A DNA stretch of 64,000 bases from Flagellimonas chongwuensis (GTDB lineage Bacteria; Bacteroidota; Bacteroidia; Flavobacteriales; Flavobacteriaceae), in the NCBI RefSeq assembly GCF_013376415.1, contig NZ_WYET01000002.1:1-64000 (forward strand), written 5' to 3'. Positions 38,701-47,132 of this stretch are shown one piece after another. The notes under the pieces are model-generated. The model had not been told where the DNA came from. It saw nothing but the letters and a program-made list of their open reading frames with translations, and searched no databases. Position 1 is the first letter of the stretch; each line of letters opens with the position of its first letter. The position numbers and the translations under genes are program-made.

Positions 38701-38826
38701 TCTGGCAATCATTCCGGTCTCCCCAATTCCATCCAAAATCTGGTTACCACTCTGCGCGTGCACCAAACTCATTTGGGCAGTGAATAGAAAAAATACTGCA
38801 CCGACAAAAAACTTACTTACATTCAT
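35779..38826 (-). CDS. Modular DUF1680 beta-L-arabinofuranosidase (GH127/GH146 type) with LamG and Ig-like domains
   Basis: A 1015-residue secreted enzyme. Signal peptide to about residue 25; LamG domain about 35-250 (GMIARYIFDGDAKDW); bacterial Ig-like domain about 285-355 (LPRLPRHVKGTYRDG, GSYVVTGRVPGT); catalytic DUF1680 barrel about 365-800 (LRGHATGHYLTAIAQAY, GGMNEAMARL, GLHANQHIPQIMGALE); C-terminal beta domain. The zinc/catalytic set is present as ETC (744-746) and TCCNGT with Cys814-Cys815. Expected to cut beta-L-arabinofuranosides. It differs from the 658-residue GH127 in the arabinose operon by size and added modules, so the two probably act on different linkages or at different places. 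Confidence 0.88.
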   Translation of the reverse strand: MNVSKFFVGAVFFLFTAQMSLVHAQSGNQILDGIGETGMIARYIFDGDAKDWSRNNLHARAYGEVDFKDDEQFKKVLSLPGDGKSYISIPGESVQNEESISIATWVNFQSKELGQLLFDFGKDDRTHFFVAPFGIKEQEGFQAQVILDGKSGYEVLSPDVEIETNQWVHLALVFDVPSKSISVFVNGQEAGKTENVEMELEDLFTHENLLYLGKPIVSGNPYLKAKIYDFRLYRIPLSEKQVSRIRYIALKGGDAVVRREKPEDNLPKFSSDVPQLYNEFLTGVSDVEVETELGYLPRLPRHVKGTYRDGVKGPEVRVLWPSPIDNSEVTKAGSYVVTGRVPGTDFKPKAKISVKAKQDVKTPDMKLEVFGLNQVRLDSDTDGQQTKFIENRDKFINTLAATNPDSFLYMFRNAFGQEQPEGAEPLGVWDSQETKLRGHATGHYLTAIAQAYASTGYDEELQANFANKMDYMVEVLYKLSQMSGKPTKVGGEHESDPTKVPHGPGKSTYDSDLSENGIRTDYWNWGKGFISAYPPDQFIMLENGASYGTQPTQVWAPYYTLHKILAGLMDIYEVSGNKKALEVAKGMGDWVYARLSLLPTDTLISMWNSYIAGEFGGMNEAMARLDRITDEPRYLKVAQLFDNIKMFFGDAEHSHGLAKNVDSFRGLHANQHIPQIMGALEIYRDSESPEYYRVAENFWYKAKHDYMYSIGGVAGARNPTNAECFIGQPATLYENGFSAGGQNETCATYNMLKLTKNLFLFDQRTELMDYYERGLYNHILASVAEDSPANTYHVPLRPGSVKRFGNADMTGFTCCNGTALESSTKLQNSIYFKNKDNSALYVNLFVPSTLEWTEKNIAIEQKTDFPKADNTQLIIKGEGKFDLNIRVPQWATKGFYVKVNGKEQKIKAEPGSYMTLNRKWNNGDVIDVQMPFQFHLDPVMDQQNIASLFYGPVLLVAQEPEPRNDWRKITLNAKNIGSTIEGNPKTLEFTIDGVVFKPFYETYGRHSVYMDVTLE

Positions 38827-38882
38827 AATAACTCGTTTACTCCTATAATTTTACTAACCAATGGTTTACTGTTGTTGTTTTT

Positions 38883-41135
38883 CTAATTGTAGATTTCCTC
38901 CCATGAGGGCGGGTCGACATCCATCAAATGTTTTACAAAAAAGTCCTTACGCTTCCTCTCACCAAATTCCCCGCCGGAGGAATGTCCCATGCCGGGTATG
39001 GTGACCAACTCAAAATCTTTATTGGCTTTGATCAATGCATTGGCGAATTGCATAGTACTGGCGGGATCTACGTTATCATCCACTTCTCCCAGTATCAACA
39101 TTAAATCACCACCCATTTGACCTGCATTTTCAACATTGGAGCACTCGGCATAATGTGGCCCTATGGGATAGCCCATAAACTGCTCGTTCCACCAAATCTT
39201 ATCCATTCTATTGTCGTGGCACCCGCAGGAAGATACGGCTACATCATAAAAATCAGAATTGAACACCAATGCTGCAGCTGCGTTTTGCCCACCTGCCGAA
39301 GTCCCGAAAATGCCCACGTTTTCAGCATCCATATACGGATATTTTTTAGCGGCTTCGCGAATCCAAATTTTTCTATCGGGAAAACCGCCATCTTTGAGGT
39401 TCTTCCAGCATACATCGTGAAAGGCTTTTGAGCGGTTGGAAGTCCCCATACCATCTATCTGTACCACAATGAATCCCAGTTCCGCTAAAGATGACATGGA
39501 CCAGTAGTACGACCTAAAATCCTTGGGAACAAACGAACTGTGTGGCCCTGCATAAATATATTCTATTACAGGGTATGTTTTGTTGGGGTCAAAAGAAGTC
39601 GGTCTTATGATGACTCCCCATATATCGGTAACACCATCCCTGCCTTTGGACGTAAAAACCTCGGGGGCTATCCACCCCTCCTGCAATAATGCGGAATGGT
39701 CGGCCTTTTGCAACTGCATTAAGGTCTTGGCATTTTTTGAAGATTTTAAAAGTGTTACAGGCGGGGCATCCACCCTAGAGTACTGATCTACATAATATTC
39801 ATAGTCTTCCGAGAAAGTAAGCTGATGGTTCCCGTTTTCTTTGGTGAATCGGGTCAAGTTCCTACCATCAAAATCTATTTTAAAGTAATGAAGGAAGTAT
39901 GGGTCCTGCCCTTTATCCATCCCACTGGCCGTAAAGTACACCTCTCTATTCTCTTCATCCACATGAATGACATTTCGCACTACCCATTCTCCTTTGGTAA
40001 GCTGTTTTTTTACTTTTCCCGTTTCTCCATCATACAAATAAATATGGTTCCACCCATCCCTTTCCGATGTCCATATAATCTCCTTACCATCCTCAACATC
40101 GTACCTGTACTTTTTGCTGCTGTAGTCGATAAAGGTTTTGCTGACCTCATTTACCAGCACTTTTACCGCTCCAGTATTTGCATCAACCGCTATTACTTTG
40201 TAAGCTTGGTGACCTCGTTGATTATATTCAAAGGTAAAGGCACTGCTATCTTCTCTCCATTCTATATTATTCAACCCAAATTGATGGCTAAACTCATCGG
40301 TAGGAACTTGGATATGTTTCTTTTTCCCAACCAAAAACAATTGTGGGCTTTTGAACGGGAGCTCATCTCCTGGCTTTAAATAATCCCTGGATTGCAATTT
40401 GGGCTGAAACTGGTCCCCTGGACTGGATTCCACAAAATATATTTTACGTTCATCTCCTGGACGCACCTTGTATGCCATGATTTTTTCCCCATCCGGTGCC
40501 CATTTTATGTAGGTGGAATAGAAAAAACCCGGAGCGCCATCATAGCTCAACCGGGTTTCTTCATCTGTCGAGGTATTTTTGATATAAAGGTTGTGATTCT
40601 TGATATATGCCAACATAGTGGAATCGGGGGACATCACAGGTGGATTATTGGTCTCATCGAACCTGCTGCCCCAATAGCCCCAATCTCTTTTTGGGTCTTC
40701 AGTTTTTGACTCTACAATTGTTAATTCCTGCTGATTGGGATTAAAGGAAACTATCTTTTCATCAAAAGTAAATTTCAACGCTGCCATATCGGCATCAAAT
40801 TCCAGTTCGCTGATGTCTATGTGATTGGCATCTATATCTTTCTCAAATTTCTCGGACAACAATTTGGCCAATACAGCATGATCAAAACATTTTTCTTGGG
40901 TTTTCTCCGAGGGATTTACCCATAAGTATTCTTTTCCTTCCGGGGTATTGTTTACATACCATAGTAGGTTATTTTCTTGCCAATGAAAATTCTTAGGCGA
41001 GTTTGTGACCTTGTCCCGAAACAAAGAATCCAGCGAAATCGCCTTTTTATATTCCGCTAAAGTTCCTTGGGCTAATGATGTACCGAAGTTTATAAGTATA
41101 AAAAATACACTTATTTTTTTGACAAAAGATTCCAT
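38883..41135 (-). CDS. S9 family dipeptidyl peptidase (DPP IV-like)
   Basis: A 750-residue secreted serine peptidase. Signal peptide to about residue 23, DPP IV-type beta-propeller about 80-500, alpha/beta hydrolase domain at the C-terminus. The triad is visible: Ser613 in GTSAGG, Asp686 in GEVDDNVDP and His718 in GMGHSSGG. S9 enzymes cut after proline-type residues, which suits proline- or hydroxyproline-rich peptides. It is the first gene of the operon that continues into arabinosidases, and its promoter shares a motif with the hydroxyproline operon. Exact specificity is inference. Confidence 0.93.
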   Translation of the reverse strand: MESFVKKISVFFILINFGTSLAQGTLAEYKKAISLDSLFRDKVTNSPKNFHWQENNLLWYVNNTPEGKEYLWVNPSEKTQEKCFDHAVLAKLLSEKFEKDIDANHIDISELEFDADMAALKFTFDEKIVSFNPNQQELTIVESKTEDPKRDWGYWGSRFDETNNPPVMSPDSTMLAYIKNHNLYIKNTSTDEETRLSYDGAPGFFYSTYIKWAPDGEKIMAYKVRPGDERKIYFVESSPGDQFQPKLQSRDYLKPGDELPFKSPQLFLVGKKKHIQVPTDEFSHQFGLNNIEWREDSSAFTFEYNQRGHQAYKVIAVDANTGAVKVLVNEVSKTFIDYSSKKYRYDVEDGKEIIWTSERDGWNHIYLYDGETGKVKKQLTKGEWVVRNVIHVDEENREVYFTASGMDKGQDPYFLHYFKIDFDGRNLTRFTKENGNHQLTFSEDYEYYVDQYSRVDAPPVTLLKSSKNAKTLMQLQKADHSALLQEGWIAPEVFTSKGRDGVTDIWGVIIRPTSFDPNKTYPVIEYIYAGPHSSFVPKDFRSYYWSMSSLAELGFIVVQIDGMGTSNRSKAFHDVCWKNLKDGGFPDRKIWIREAAKKYPYMDAENVGIFGTSAGGQNAAAALVFNSDFYDVAVSSCGCHDNRMDKIWWNEQFMGYPIGPHYAECSNVENAGQMGGDLMLILGEVDDNVDPASTMQFANALIKANKDFELVTIPGMGHSSGGEFGERKRKDFFVKHLMDVDPPSWEEIYN

Positions 41136-41149
41136 AGTTTAAATAAGTC

Positions 41150-41215
41150 TAAAACTATAGATAATCTCTGGTTGTACATCGATTCAAATTACCAGATACT
41201 TATACTATATTACCC
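41150..41215 (-). promoter_or_regulatory. Putative activator site and -7 element of the peptidase/arabinosidase operon
   Basis: The plus-strand sequence ATACTATATTACCC at 41202-41215 resembles sites before the hydroxyproline operon and the second susC. On the minus strand, 45 nt downstream, TAGTTTTA (41157-41150) fits TAnnTTTG except its last base. No convincing -33 box is seen, as expected for an activator-dependent promoter. The gene begins about 15 nt further on. Confidence 0.55.
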
Positions 41216-41302
41216 TTAACGCCTTCACTACTGCGCAAAAAAGCGATTAATTGATTAAGAACCTCCAAAATGCAAAAGAAAACCTGTGGGAAGAAAACAA
41301 TT

Positions 41303-42547
41303 TTAATGAAACCTTTCCGGTGAGAGCGGGGCGATGTCCATTAGTGGTTTTGAACCATTCACTTCTTGCGACACCAGCTTTCCAGTTATTGGCCCCAAGC
41401 TCCAACCCATCATAGCGTGACCTGCCGCTATGGTCAGGTTATTATATGTTGTGGTTTTGCCAATAAACGGCAATCCATCCGGTGATACCGGCCTGAGTCC
41501 AGAGCTAGCACAATCTTGTTCTTCTGAAAGTATGGTAAAATCTCTATAGTGCGTCTTAACGGCATTGGCCAAAGCCGCTACACGTTCTTTTTGAATGGTG
41601 TCGTTATTGCCGGAAAACTCCATCGTACCTGCAAATCGGGTAAAGCCATCCATCGGGGTAATCGCCATTCGAGCATCCACCAAAATAGTGGGTAAGGTTA
41701 TTCCCGTTGGTCTCCTAACATCCACACTGTAGCCTTTTCCACCTTGGATAGGAACTTTAAGCCCCATTGTTTTCGCTAGTTTTGATGTCCAGCTCCCACT
41801 GGCCAATACGAACTCATCAGCCTCATAATTGCTATCCTGAGTCCTCAATGAGACTATTTGCTTCCCCATTACGTTAACGTTTTCAACCTTTTGACCCAAC
41901 TTAAAATCTACTCCATGTTCCTGTAGCCAAGTTTTTAGTTCCTCCATAAAATGATTGGGCGTCATATGGGCATCACACTTGTAATGAACGGCTCCCCTTA
42001 CTTGGTCGGATAGTACAGGTTGTACTTTTTTTAAATCTTCTTGCGACAATATGGAAACCTCCAAACCTTCTTTTATGGCTTTTTTGGCCACTTCATGCTC
42101 CTCCTTTTCAGATTTCTCGGTACAATACGCCATCAAGACCCCTTTTCTTTCGTAATGAAAGTCGAAATCGTGAAAAGCCAATAATTCTTCATAAAGTGCC
42201 CTACTTTTTAAATTGAGTTCTTTGAGCACGGGCAATGCTTTTTCAACATTGGAAACTGTTGCAGACTTTTTAAATAATAGTGCCCATTTGAAGAAATCCA
42301 TATCCCATCTGGGCTTCATATAAAATGGGCTGGAACTATTGAGCATCCATTTAAGACCTTGGGTAATTATTCCCGGAGCGGCCAAAGGAACAAAATGACT
42401 TGGTGTAATATATCCTGCATTGATATAAGATGTTCCGCCATCCATATTGGTTTGGTCCAAAACTGTGACTTTATGTCCATCTTTCACCAAATAATATGCA
42501 CTACAAAGCCCGGAGATCCCTCCCCCTACAACTATTACTTTCTTCAT
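41303..42547 (-). CDS. D-hydroxyproline dehydrogenase-like FAD oxidoreductase (DAAO family)
   Basis: About 414 residues starting at the ATG at 42545-42547. The N-terminal dinucleotide motif is KKVIVVGGGISGLCSAYYL, followed by GHKVTVLDQ; the DAO fold continues with GGTSYINAGYITPSH, FVLASGSWTSKLAKTMGL and the C-terminal GLRPVSPDGLPFIGKT / AAGHAMMGWSLGPITGKL. In this operon it would oxidise cis-4-hydroxy-D-proline, made by the epimerase 14 bp upstream, to 1-pyrroline-4-hydroxy-2-carboxylate. Last gene of the hydroxyproline operon. A general D-amino-acid dehydrogenase is the alternative, but context argues against it. Confidence 0.88.
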   Translation of the reverse strand: MKKVIVVGGGISGLCSAYYLVKDGHKVTVLDQTNMDGGTSYINAGYITPSHFVPLAAPGIITQGLKWMLNSSSPFYMKPRWDMDFFKWALLFKKSATVSNVEKALPVLKELNLKSRALYEELLAFHDFDFHYERKGVLMAYCTEKSEKEEHEVAKKAIKEGLEVSILSQEDLKKVQPVLSDQVRGAVHYKCDAHMTPNHFMEELKTWLQEHGVDFKLGQKVENVNVMGKQIVSLRTQDSNYEADEFVLASGSWTSKLAKTMGLKVPIQGGKGYSVDVRRPTGITLPTILVDARMAITPMDGFTRFAGTMEFSGNNDTIQKERVAALANAVKTHYRDFTILSEEQDCASSGLRPVSPDGLPFIGKTTTYNNLTIAAGHAMMGWSLGPITGKLVSQEVNGSKPLMDIAPLSPERFH

Positions 42548-42560
42548 TCTGAAAATTGAT

Positions 42561-43568
42561 TTACAGTACTTGGAACCCATGTGCGTATGGGTCATCGTCA
42601 TCTATAATGATATTATTATAGCCTGTTACCTGTGCCCACCCCTGTATACTTGGCACAATGGCTTTTTTACCGGACAAGGTGGTCTCCTGCTCTATCCTTC
42701 CGATAAACTTGCTCCCAATAAAACTTTCATGAATAAAGTTCTCGTTCGCGCCCAACTTTCCTTTGGTATATAATTGTGCCATACGAGCCGATGTTCCAGT
42801 ACCGCAGGGAGAGCGATCTATGGCCTTATCCCCGTAAAAAACGGCATTTCTACCCGAAGATGTCGGGTCCAAAGGGTCCCCGGTCCAAAGCATATGGCTC
42901 ACATCCCTGATAGTAGGATCCTCGGGATGCACAAACATCTCGGGATACTTTTCATTGATGCGCTTCCGCACCACTTGGGAATAATGTATAATTTGGCCAG
43001 CGGTAAAATTATGTACGCCCTTAAAGTTTTCCTGGGGATCAACGATTGCATAGTAATTTCCACCATAGGCCACATCAAATGTAATTTGTCCCAGTTCCGG
43101 ACACTCCACCGTCAAATTCTCAGCGGCCAAATAGGATTTTACATTGACCAATTTTACCCAATCCACTTTTTTGCCCGTTTGGCGGTACTCAATCTCTACG
43201 AGGCCTGCTGGAGCTTCCATTTTAATTTTTCCCGGTATTTTGGGAACAATCAATCCCTCCTCTATTGCTACGGTAATGGTGCCGATGGTTCCATGTCCGC
43301 ACATAGGCAAACAGCCTGAAGTTTCAATAAAAAGTATTGCAAAATCATTATCCGGATTATGCGGCGGAAGCAAAATGCTCCCGCTCATCATATCGTGCCC
43401 ACGTGGCTCGAACATCAATCCTTTTCTGATCCAGTCAAAATCCTTGAGAAAATGCTGTCTTTTTTCACTCATATTCGCCCCGATCAAGTTGGGACCTCCA
43501 CCTGCCACTACGCGTACGGGGTTGCCACAGGTATGTGCATCAACACAAAAAAAAGTCTTTCTTGCCAC
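42561..43568 (-). CDS. 4-hydroxyproline 2-epimerase (proline racemase family)
   Basis: A 335-residue enzyme. It begins with the family-typical ARKTFFCVDAHTCGNPVRVV; no ATG fits, so the GTG at 43566-43568 is the likely start. Both catalytic cysteines are present, Cys90 in PMCGHGTIG and Cys255 in DRSPCGTGTSA, which separates it from the one-Cys/Thr dehydratases of the same family. Interconverts trans-4-hydroxy-L-proline and cis-4-hydroxy-D-proline in the cytoplasm. Flanked by the FAD oxidase and dehydrogenase genes of the same pathway, so the assignment over proline racemase is firm. Confidence 0.93.
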   Translation of the reverse strand: MARKTFFCVDAHTCGNPVRVVAGGGPNLIGANMSEKRQHFLKDFDWIRKGLMFEPRGHDMMSGSILLPPHNPDNDFAILFIETSGCLPMCGHGTIGTITVAIEEGLIVPKIPGKIKMEAPAGLVEIEYRQTGKKVDWVKLVNVKSYLAAENLTVECPELGQITFDVAYGGNYYAIVDPQENFKGVHNFTAGQIIHYSQVVRKRINEKYPEMFVHPEDPTIRDVSHMLWTGDPLDPTSSGRNAVFYGDKAIDRSPCGTGTSARMAQLYTKGKLGANENFIHESFIGSKFIGRIEQETTLSGKKAIVPSIQGWAQVTGYNNIIIDDDDPYAHGFQVL

Positions 43569-43603
43569 TAGCAATCTTTAAAAAACCATCTTATTTTTAT
43601 TTT

Positions 43604-45127
43604 CTATCCCTTGAGATGTTCTGGTAACAACGACTGCGGAAAGGATTGATAGCTAACCGGTCTGACCCATCTATTAATGGCATGCACACCAACTGCCGTA
43701 AACCTAGAATCCGTAGATGCCGGATAGGGTCCTCCGTGCTGCATGGATGGACATACTTCCACTCCTGTAGGAACACCGTTATAAATGATCCTGCCCACTC
43801 TATTCTGCAAAGCATCCACCACTTCTATCAAATTGATGGTATCATTCTCTTCCGCGATAAGGGTGCCTGTCAACTGCCCTTCCAATCCTTCGATTATTTG
43901 AAGGAGTTCGGCATCATCCTTACATTGTACCACTAAGGAAAATGGGCCAAAGACTTCTTGGTGCAATTTTGGGTTGGCCAAAAATTCTCTGCCTGAAACC
44001 GTTGCTACCGCTGAAGCTGCATAATTCGGTTCCAAATCAGCATCTACTTTACCTACTACTTCAACCCCAGATTGGGATGTTACATCAGCTTCTTTTTTCT
44101 CGTAGCCGCTCTTAATGTTCGGGTGCAGCATGCATTGCGGATCCAACGCAATCGTTTCTTTCGCCAACTCGGCTATGAAACCTTCTGTGTGGTCATTCTT
44201 TATGGTCAATAACAGACCTGGGTTGGTACAAAATTGGCCAGTTCCCAACGTGATAGATCCTGCGTAAGTCTTTGCAATCTCTCCTCCTCTTTTGGATATG
44301 GCGTCCGGAGTTATGATTACCGGATTGATACTTCCCATCTCTGCAAATACCGGAATAGGCTCTTCTCTTTTTGCAGCGATATCGAACAATGCCCTTCCAC
44401 CTGTAATACTACCTGTGAAGCCCACTGCTTTGACCTTGGGATGGTTTACCAAATCCACTCCTGCCTGAATCCCTCCGTTGATGCTGGAAAACACTCCTTT
44501 GGGCATGCCTGTTTTCTCTACTGCCTTAACAATGGCTGAAGCCACCAATTCGGATGTACCTGCATGCATGGGGTGGGATTTAACGATAACTGGACAACCG
44601 GCTGCCAGTGCACTTGCCGTATCACCTCCGGCCGTTGAATAGGCCAATGGGAAGTTACTTGCTCCAAATACAGCCACGGGGCCCAAAGGAATCATTGTTT
44701 TTCTCAAGTCCTCCTTGGGCATAGGTTTTCTATCCGGCTCGGCCGCATCAAATGTATTGCTCCTCCAATCCTCGGTTTCCACCAGTTTTGCAAAGGAACG
44801 CAATTGGTTCATGGTCCTGCCACGCTCACCAATCGCCCTACCTTCGGGAAGTCCTGATTCCTTGGTATAGGTATCTATCAATTCTTGATCCAATGCTTGA
44901 ATCTCATCTGCAATGGCATTTAAAAAAGCTGCCCTTTGCTTACCGGGCACACTTCTATACACTTTAAAGGCATCCCATGCGGCATCTACCGCCTTTTCAA
45001 TTTCCTCCTTTGTTACTTCTACAAAAGTTGTGGGGTTTTCCTTGTTTAGTTTAGGGTTGATGGTCTTGAACTCAACCTCTCCATTTGCACTAAATTCTCC
45101 TGCGATACAGTTTTTACCTGTAATCAT
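43604..45127 (-). CDS. Alpha-ketoglutarate semialdehyde dehydrogenase (ALDH family, NADP-type)
   Basis: A 507-residue aldehyde dehydrogenase. Seen: GPVAVFGASNFPLAYSTAGG, KSHPMHAGTSELVA, the nucleotide-site GFTGSITGGRAL, catalytic Glu in PVFAEMGSINPVI (about residue 257) and catalytic Cys in GTGQFCTNPG (about 295), and PYPASTDSRFTAVG at the end. This matches 2,5-dioxovalerate dehydrogenases, which finish hydroxyproline and sugar-acid catabolism by making 2-oxoglutarate. Its ATG overlaps the stop of the upstream lyase in an ATGA arrangement, so translation is coupled. Confidence 0.92.
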   Translation of the reverse strand: MITGKNCIAGEFSANGEVEFKTINPKLNKENPTTFVEVTKEEIEKAVDAAWDAFKVYRSVPGKQRAAFLNAIADEIQALDQELIDTYTKESGLPEGRAIGERGRTMNQLRSFAKLVETEDWRSNTFDAAEPDRKPMPKEDLRKTMIPLGPVAVFGASNFPLAYSTAGGDTASALAAGCPVIVKSHPMHAGTSELVASAIVKAVEKTGMPKGVFSSINGGIQAGVDLVNHPKVKAVGFTGSITGGRALFDIAAKREEPIPVFAEMGSINPVIITPDAISKRGGEIAKTYAGSITLGTGQFCTNPGLLLTIKNDHTEGFIAELAKETIALDPQCMLHPNIKSGYEKKEADVTSQSGVEVVGKVDADLEPNYAASAVATVSGREFLANPKLHQEVFGPFSLVVQCKDDAELLQIIEGLEGQLTGTLIAEENDTINLIEVVDALQNRVGRIIYNGVPTGVEVCPSMQHGGPYPASTDSRFTAVGVHAINRWVRPVSYQSFPQSLLPEHLKG

Positions 45128-46047
45128 ACTACACTTTTTAGGTTTTTATATTCTGGGAGCTCTGGTCTGTTTTTCATGGCTTCCTCAATAACCTTGAGCA
45201 CCCGCTCCCTTTCTTCTCCTTGCAAGGGCAATCTTGGGGCCCTAACATTTTCAGTTCCAATTCCTGTGGCCACTTCGGCCAATTTTATGTTCTGTACCAA
45301 CTGCGGGCTTATATCCAGTTCCAACAATGGCATAAACCATTTATATATGGACAGGGCCTCGTTTATTTTACCTGCCTTGACGAGTTCGTAAATGGCTACC
45401 GTTTCTGCAGGGTAGGCACAAACCAATCCTGCCACCCAACCATCGGCTCCTATCACAAGACTCTCAAGTCCCAAAGTATCAACACCTGTGAATACCTTGA
45501 ACCTATCGCCAAAACGGTTTTTTAAACGTATTACATTGGTGATGTCCCGTGTCGATTCCTTTACGGCTTGGATGTTATCACATTCTGACAACTCCTCCAT
45601 CATATCCAAAGTTACCTCAATTTTATAATCTACCGGATTATTGTAAATCATGATAGGCAAAGATGTACTGTTTGCGATGGCTTTAAAATACACAACGGTT
45701 TCGTAGTCAGTTGCCTTGTAGCGCATTGGAGGTAAAAGCATTAGTCCCTGCGCCCCTACCTTTTCTGCATGTTGGGCAACTTCTATGGCTTCTTTTGTGC
45801 TTTGCTCGGCTATATTGATAATCACAGGAACTTTACCATGGACTATCTTTAACGAGGTTTTTATCAAGGTCTCTTTTTCCTCTTTGGTAAGTGTACTTGC
45901 CTCACCCAAGGTTCCTCCAAGAATTATCCCGTGTACACCGGCATCCAGTTGTGCGTTAATATTTTTCTCAAACATGGCAAGGTCCAATTCGTCCTCGCTT
46001 GTGAATTTTGTGGTTACAGCGGGCATAACCCCTTCCCAATGTATCAT
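45124..46047 (-). CDS. 1-pyrroline-4-hydroxy-2-carboxylate deaminase (DapA family)
   Basis: A 307-residue TIM-barrel lyase of the dihydrodipicolinate synthase/N-acetylneuraminate lyase family. Signature: GTLGEASTLTKEEKETLI, Tyr in PIMIYNNPVDYKI, the Schiff-base Lys in NIQAVKESTRD (about residue 163) and TGVDTLGLESLVIGADGWVAG. In the hydroxyproline pathway this family member removes ammonia and water to give 2-oxoglutarate semialdehyde, the substrate of the next gene. First gene of the operon, divergent from the AraC regulator. Alone the sequence could be another DapA-type lyase; the operon decides. Confidence 0.88.
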   Translation of the reverse strand: MIHWEGVMPAVTTKFTSEDELDLAMFEKNINAQLDAGVHGIILGGTLGEASTLTKEEKETLIKTSLKIVHGKVPVIINIAEQSTKEAIEVAQHAEKVGAQGLMLLPPMRYKATDYETVVYFKAIANSTSLPIMIYNNPVDYKIEVTLDMMEELSECDNIQAVKESTRDITNVIRLKNRFGDRFKVFTGVDTLGLESLVIGADGWVAGLVCAYPAETVAIYELVKAGKINEALSIYKWFMPLLELDISPQLVQNIKLAEVATGIGTENVRAPRLPLQGEERERVLKVIEEAMKNRPELPEYKNLKSVV

Positions 46048-46067
46048 AATGCTATATATTTTGAATA

Positions 46068-46134
46068 CAAAAATAGATGACTAAATTTCAAGGATAAGCT
46101 TCATTATTAACGAATACTAATACTATATTAACCC
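46068..46134 (-). promoter_or_regulatory. Putative activator site and -7 element of the hydroxyproline operon
   Basis: ATACTATATTAACCC (plus strand, 46120-46134) lies in the divergent gap between the DapA-like gene and the AraC gene. On the minus strand, 45 nt downstream, TATTTTTG (46075-46068) fits the -7 consensus TAnnTTTG exactly, about 20 nt before the start codon. A second ATACT precedes the motif, giving ATACTAATACTATATT. The direct repeat suits a dimeric AraC-type activator, probably the one encoded at 46183. Confidence 0.6.
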
Positions 46135-46182
46135 AAATATTGGTTCAGGTCATAATTATGATGATATTCGTATAAAAAAGTA

Positions 46183-47025
46183 GTGAAAGTTCTTCCGTTT
46201 AAAATTCCGAAACCCAAAGATGAAGCCTTGGTCTATCAAGTAGACCGGGAACGGGTTTTTTATGACCAACTTCACCAACATGCAGAAATACAAATAAGTT
46301 ATATTGCCAAAGGTGCAGGGTCCTTAATCGTGGGCGACTCCATTAGTGATTATAAGGAGGGTGATATCTTGGTCATAGGAGGATATGTCCCACATGCTTT
46401 TAAGAGTGATGTCTCCTTTTCTCCAACATCGCTTATGTACACTCTTTTTTTTGACATCAATTCTTTTGGAAAGGAGTTTTTCCGTATTACAGACCTTGCA
46501 TCCACAAAGGAATTCTTCAAAAAATCGGAACTTGGAATGCGGGTCATATCCAATAAAGACATCATTATTGGAGAGTTCAACAAACTAAAGACTCAAAATA
46601 AAATAGAGCAAATAGCCACTCTGTTGGTCATTATAAACCGTATAACACAATCCCAAACAACACCCCTCTCCTCATTTGTTTACCGCAAGTCTTTTTCCGA
46701 TGATGAGGGCAAGCGCATGAACGATGTTTTTAAATATGCCATGGACCGCTACCACGAACCTATTAGTTTGGATGAAATAGCCGATGTGGCCAATATGAGC
46801 AAAAATGCATTTTGTAGGTATTTTAAAAAACGGACGAACAAGACTTTTTTCCAGTTTCTTATTGAGATTCGAATAGAAAATGCCTGTAAGCTTATTCTAG
46901 GAAGTCCAGAACTGGCTATTTCATTGATTTCCGATCAATGCGGATTTAACAACATTGCCAACTTTAACAGAAAATTCAAGGAATTGAAAGGCTGTTCCCC
47001 CACCCAGTTCCGGGCGCAATTTTAA
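46183..47025 (+). CDS. AraC family transcriptional regulator of hydroxyproline use
   Basis: A 280-residue regulator: cupin-like sensing domain at about 10-150 (LHQHAEIQISYIAKGAGSLIVGD, GDILVIGGYVPHAF) and a double helix-turn-helix at about 175-280 (ISLDEIADVANMSKNAFCRYFKKRTN, LISDQCGFNNIANFNRKFKEL). The start is a GTG at 46183; the ATGs just upstream are out of frame and stop at once. Divergent from the hydroxyproline operon, with a repeated motif in between. The ligand is probably hydroxyproline or a pathway intermediate (inference). Confidence 0.92.
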   Translation: MKVLPFKIPKPKDEALVYQVDRERVFYDQLHQHAEIQISYIAKGAGSLIVGDSISDYKEGDILVIGGYVPHAFKSDVSFSPTSLMYTLFFDINSFGKEFFRITDLASTKEFFKKSELGMRVISNKDIIIGEFNKLKTQNKIEQIATLLVIINRITQSQTTPLSSFVYRKSFSDDEGKRMNDVFKYAMDRYHEPISLDEIADVANMSKNAFCRYFKKRTNKTFFQFLIEIRIENACKLILGSPELAISLISDQCGFNNIANFNRKFKELKGCSPTQFRAQF

Positions 47026-47040
47026 AATCCATATCTATAT

Positions 47041-47067
47041 AAAAAAACGGATGGGAAACCCCATCCG
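47041..47067 (-). terminator. Terminator of the second susCD operon
   Basis: An 8-bp perfect stem, CGGATGGG / CCCATCCG (47048-47055 with 47060-47067), with a 4-nt loop. In the minus-strand direction it is followed by seven Ts (47047-47041), a classic intrinsic terminator for susD. It may also slow transcription from the convergent AraC gene. Confidence 0.85.
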
Positions 47068-47132
47068 CTTATGCACTAAATAACAAACTCAAAACAATTA
47101 CAACAATTTGTTTTATCGTTTACACCTTTTCC

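Noticed and set aside
42774..43319. 181-codon plus-strand frame opposite the hydroxyproline epimerase
   Set aside because: Antisense shadow of a gene with both catalytic cysteines.
41303..46047. Sugar-acid or sialic acid catabolism instead of hydroxyproline use
   Set aside because: DapA-type lyase and ALDH alone would allow it, but the two-cysteine hydroxyproline epimerase and DAAO-type oxidase in the same operon fit only the hydroxyproline route.
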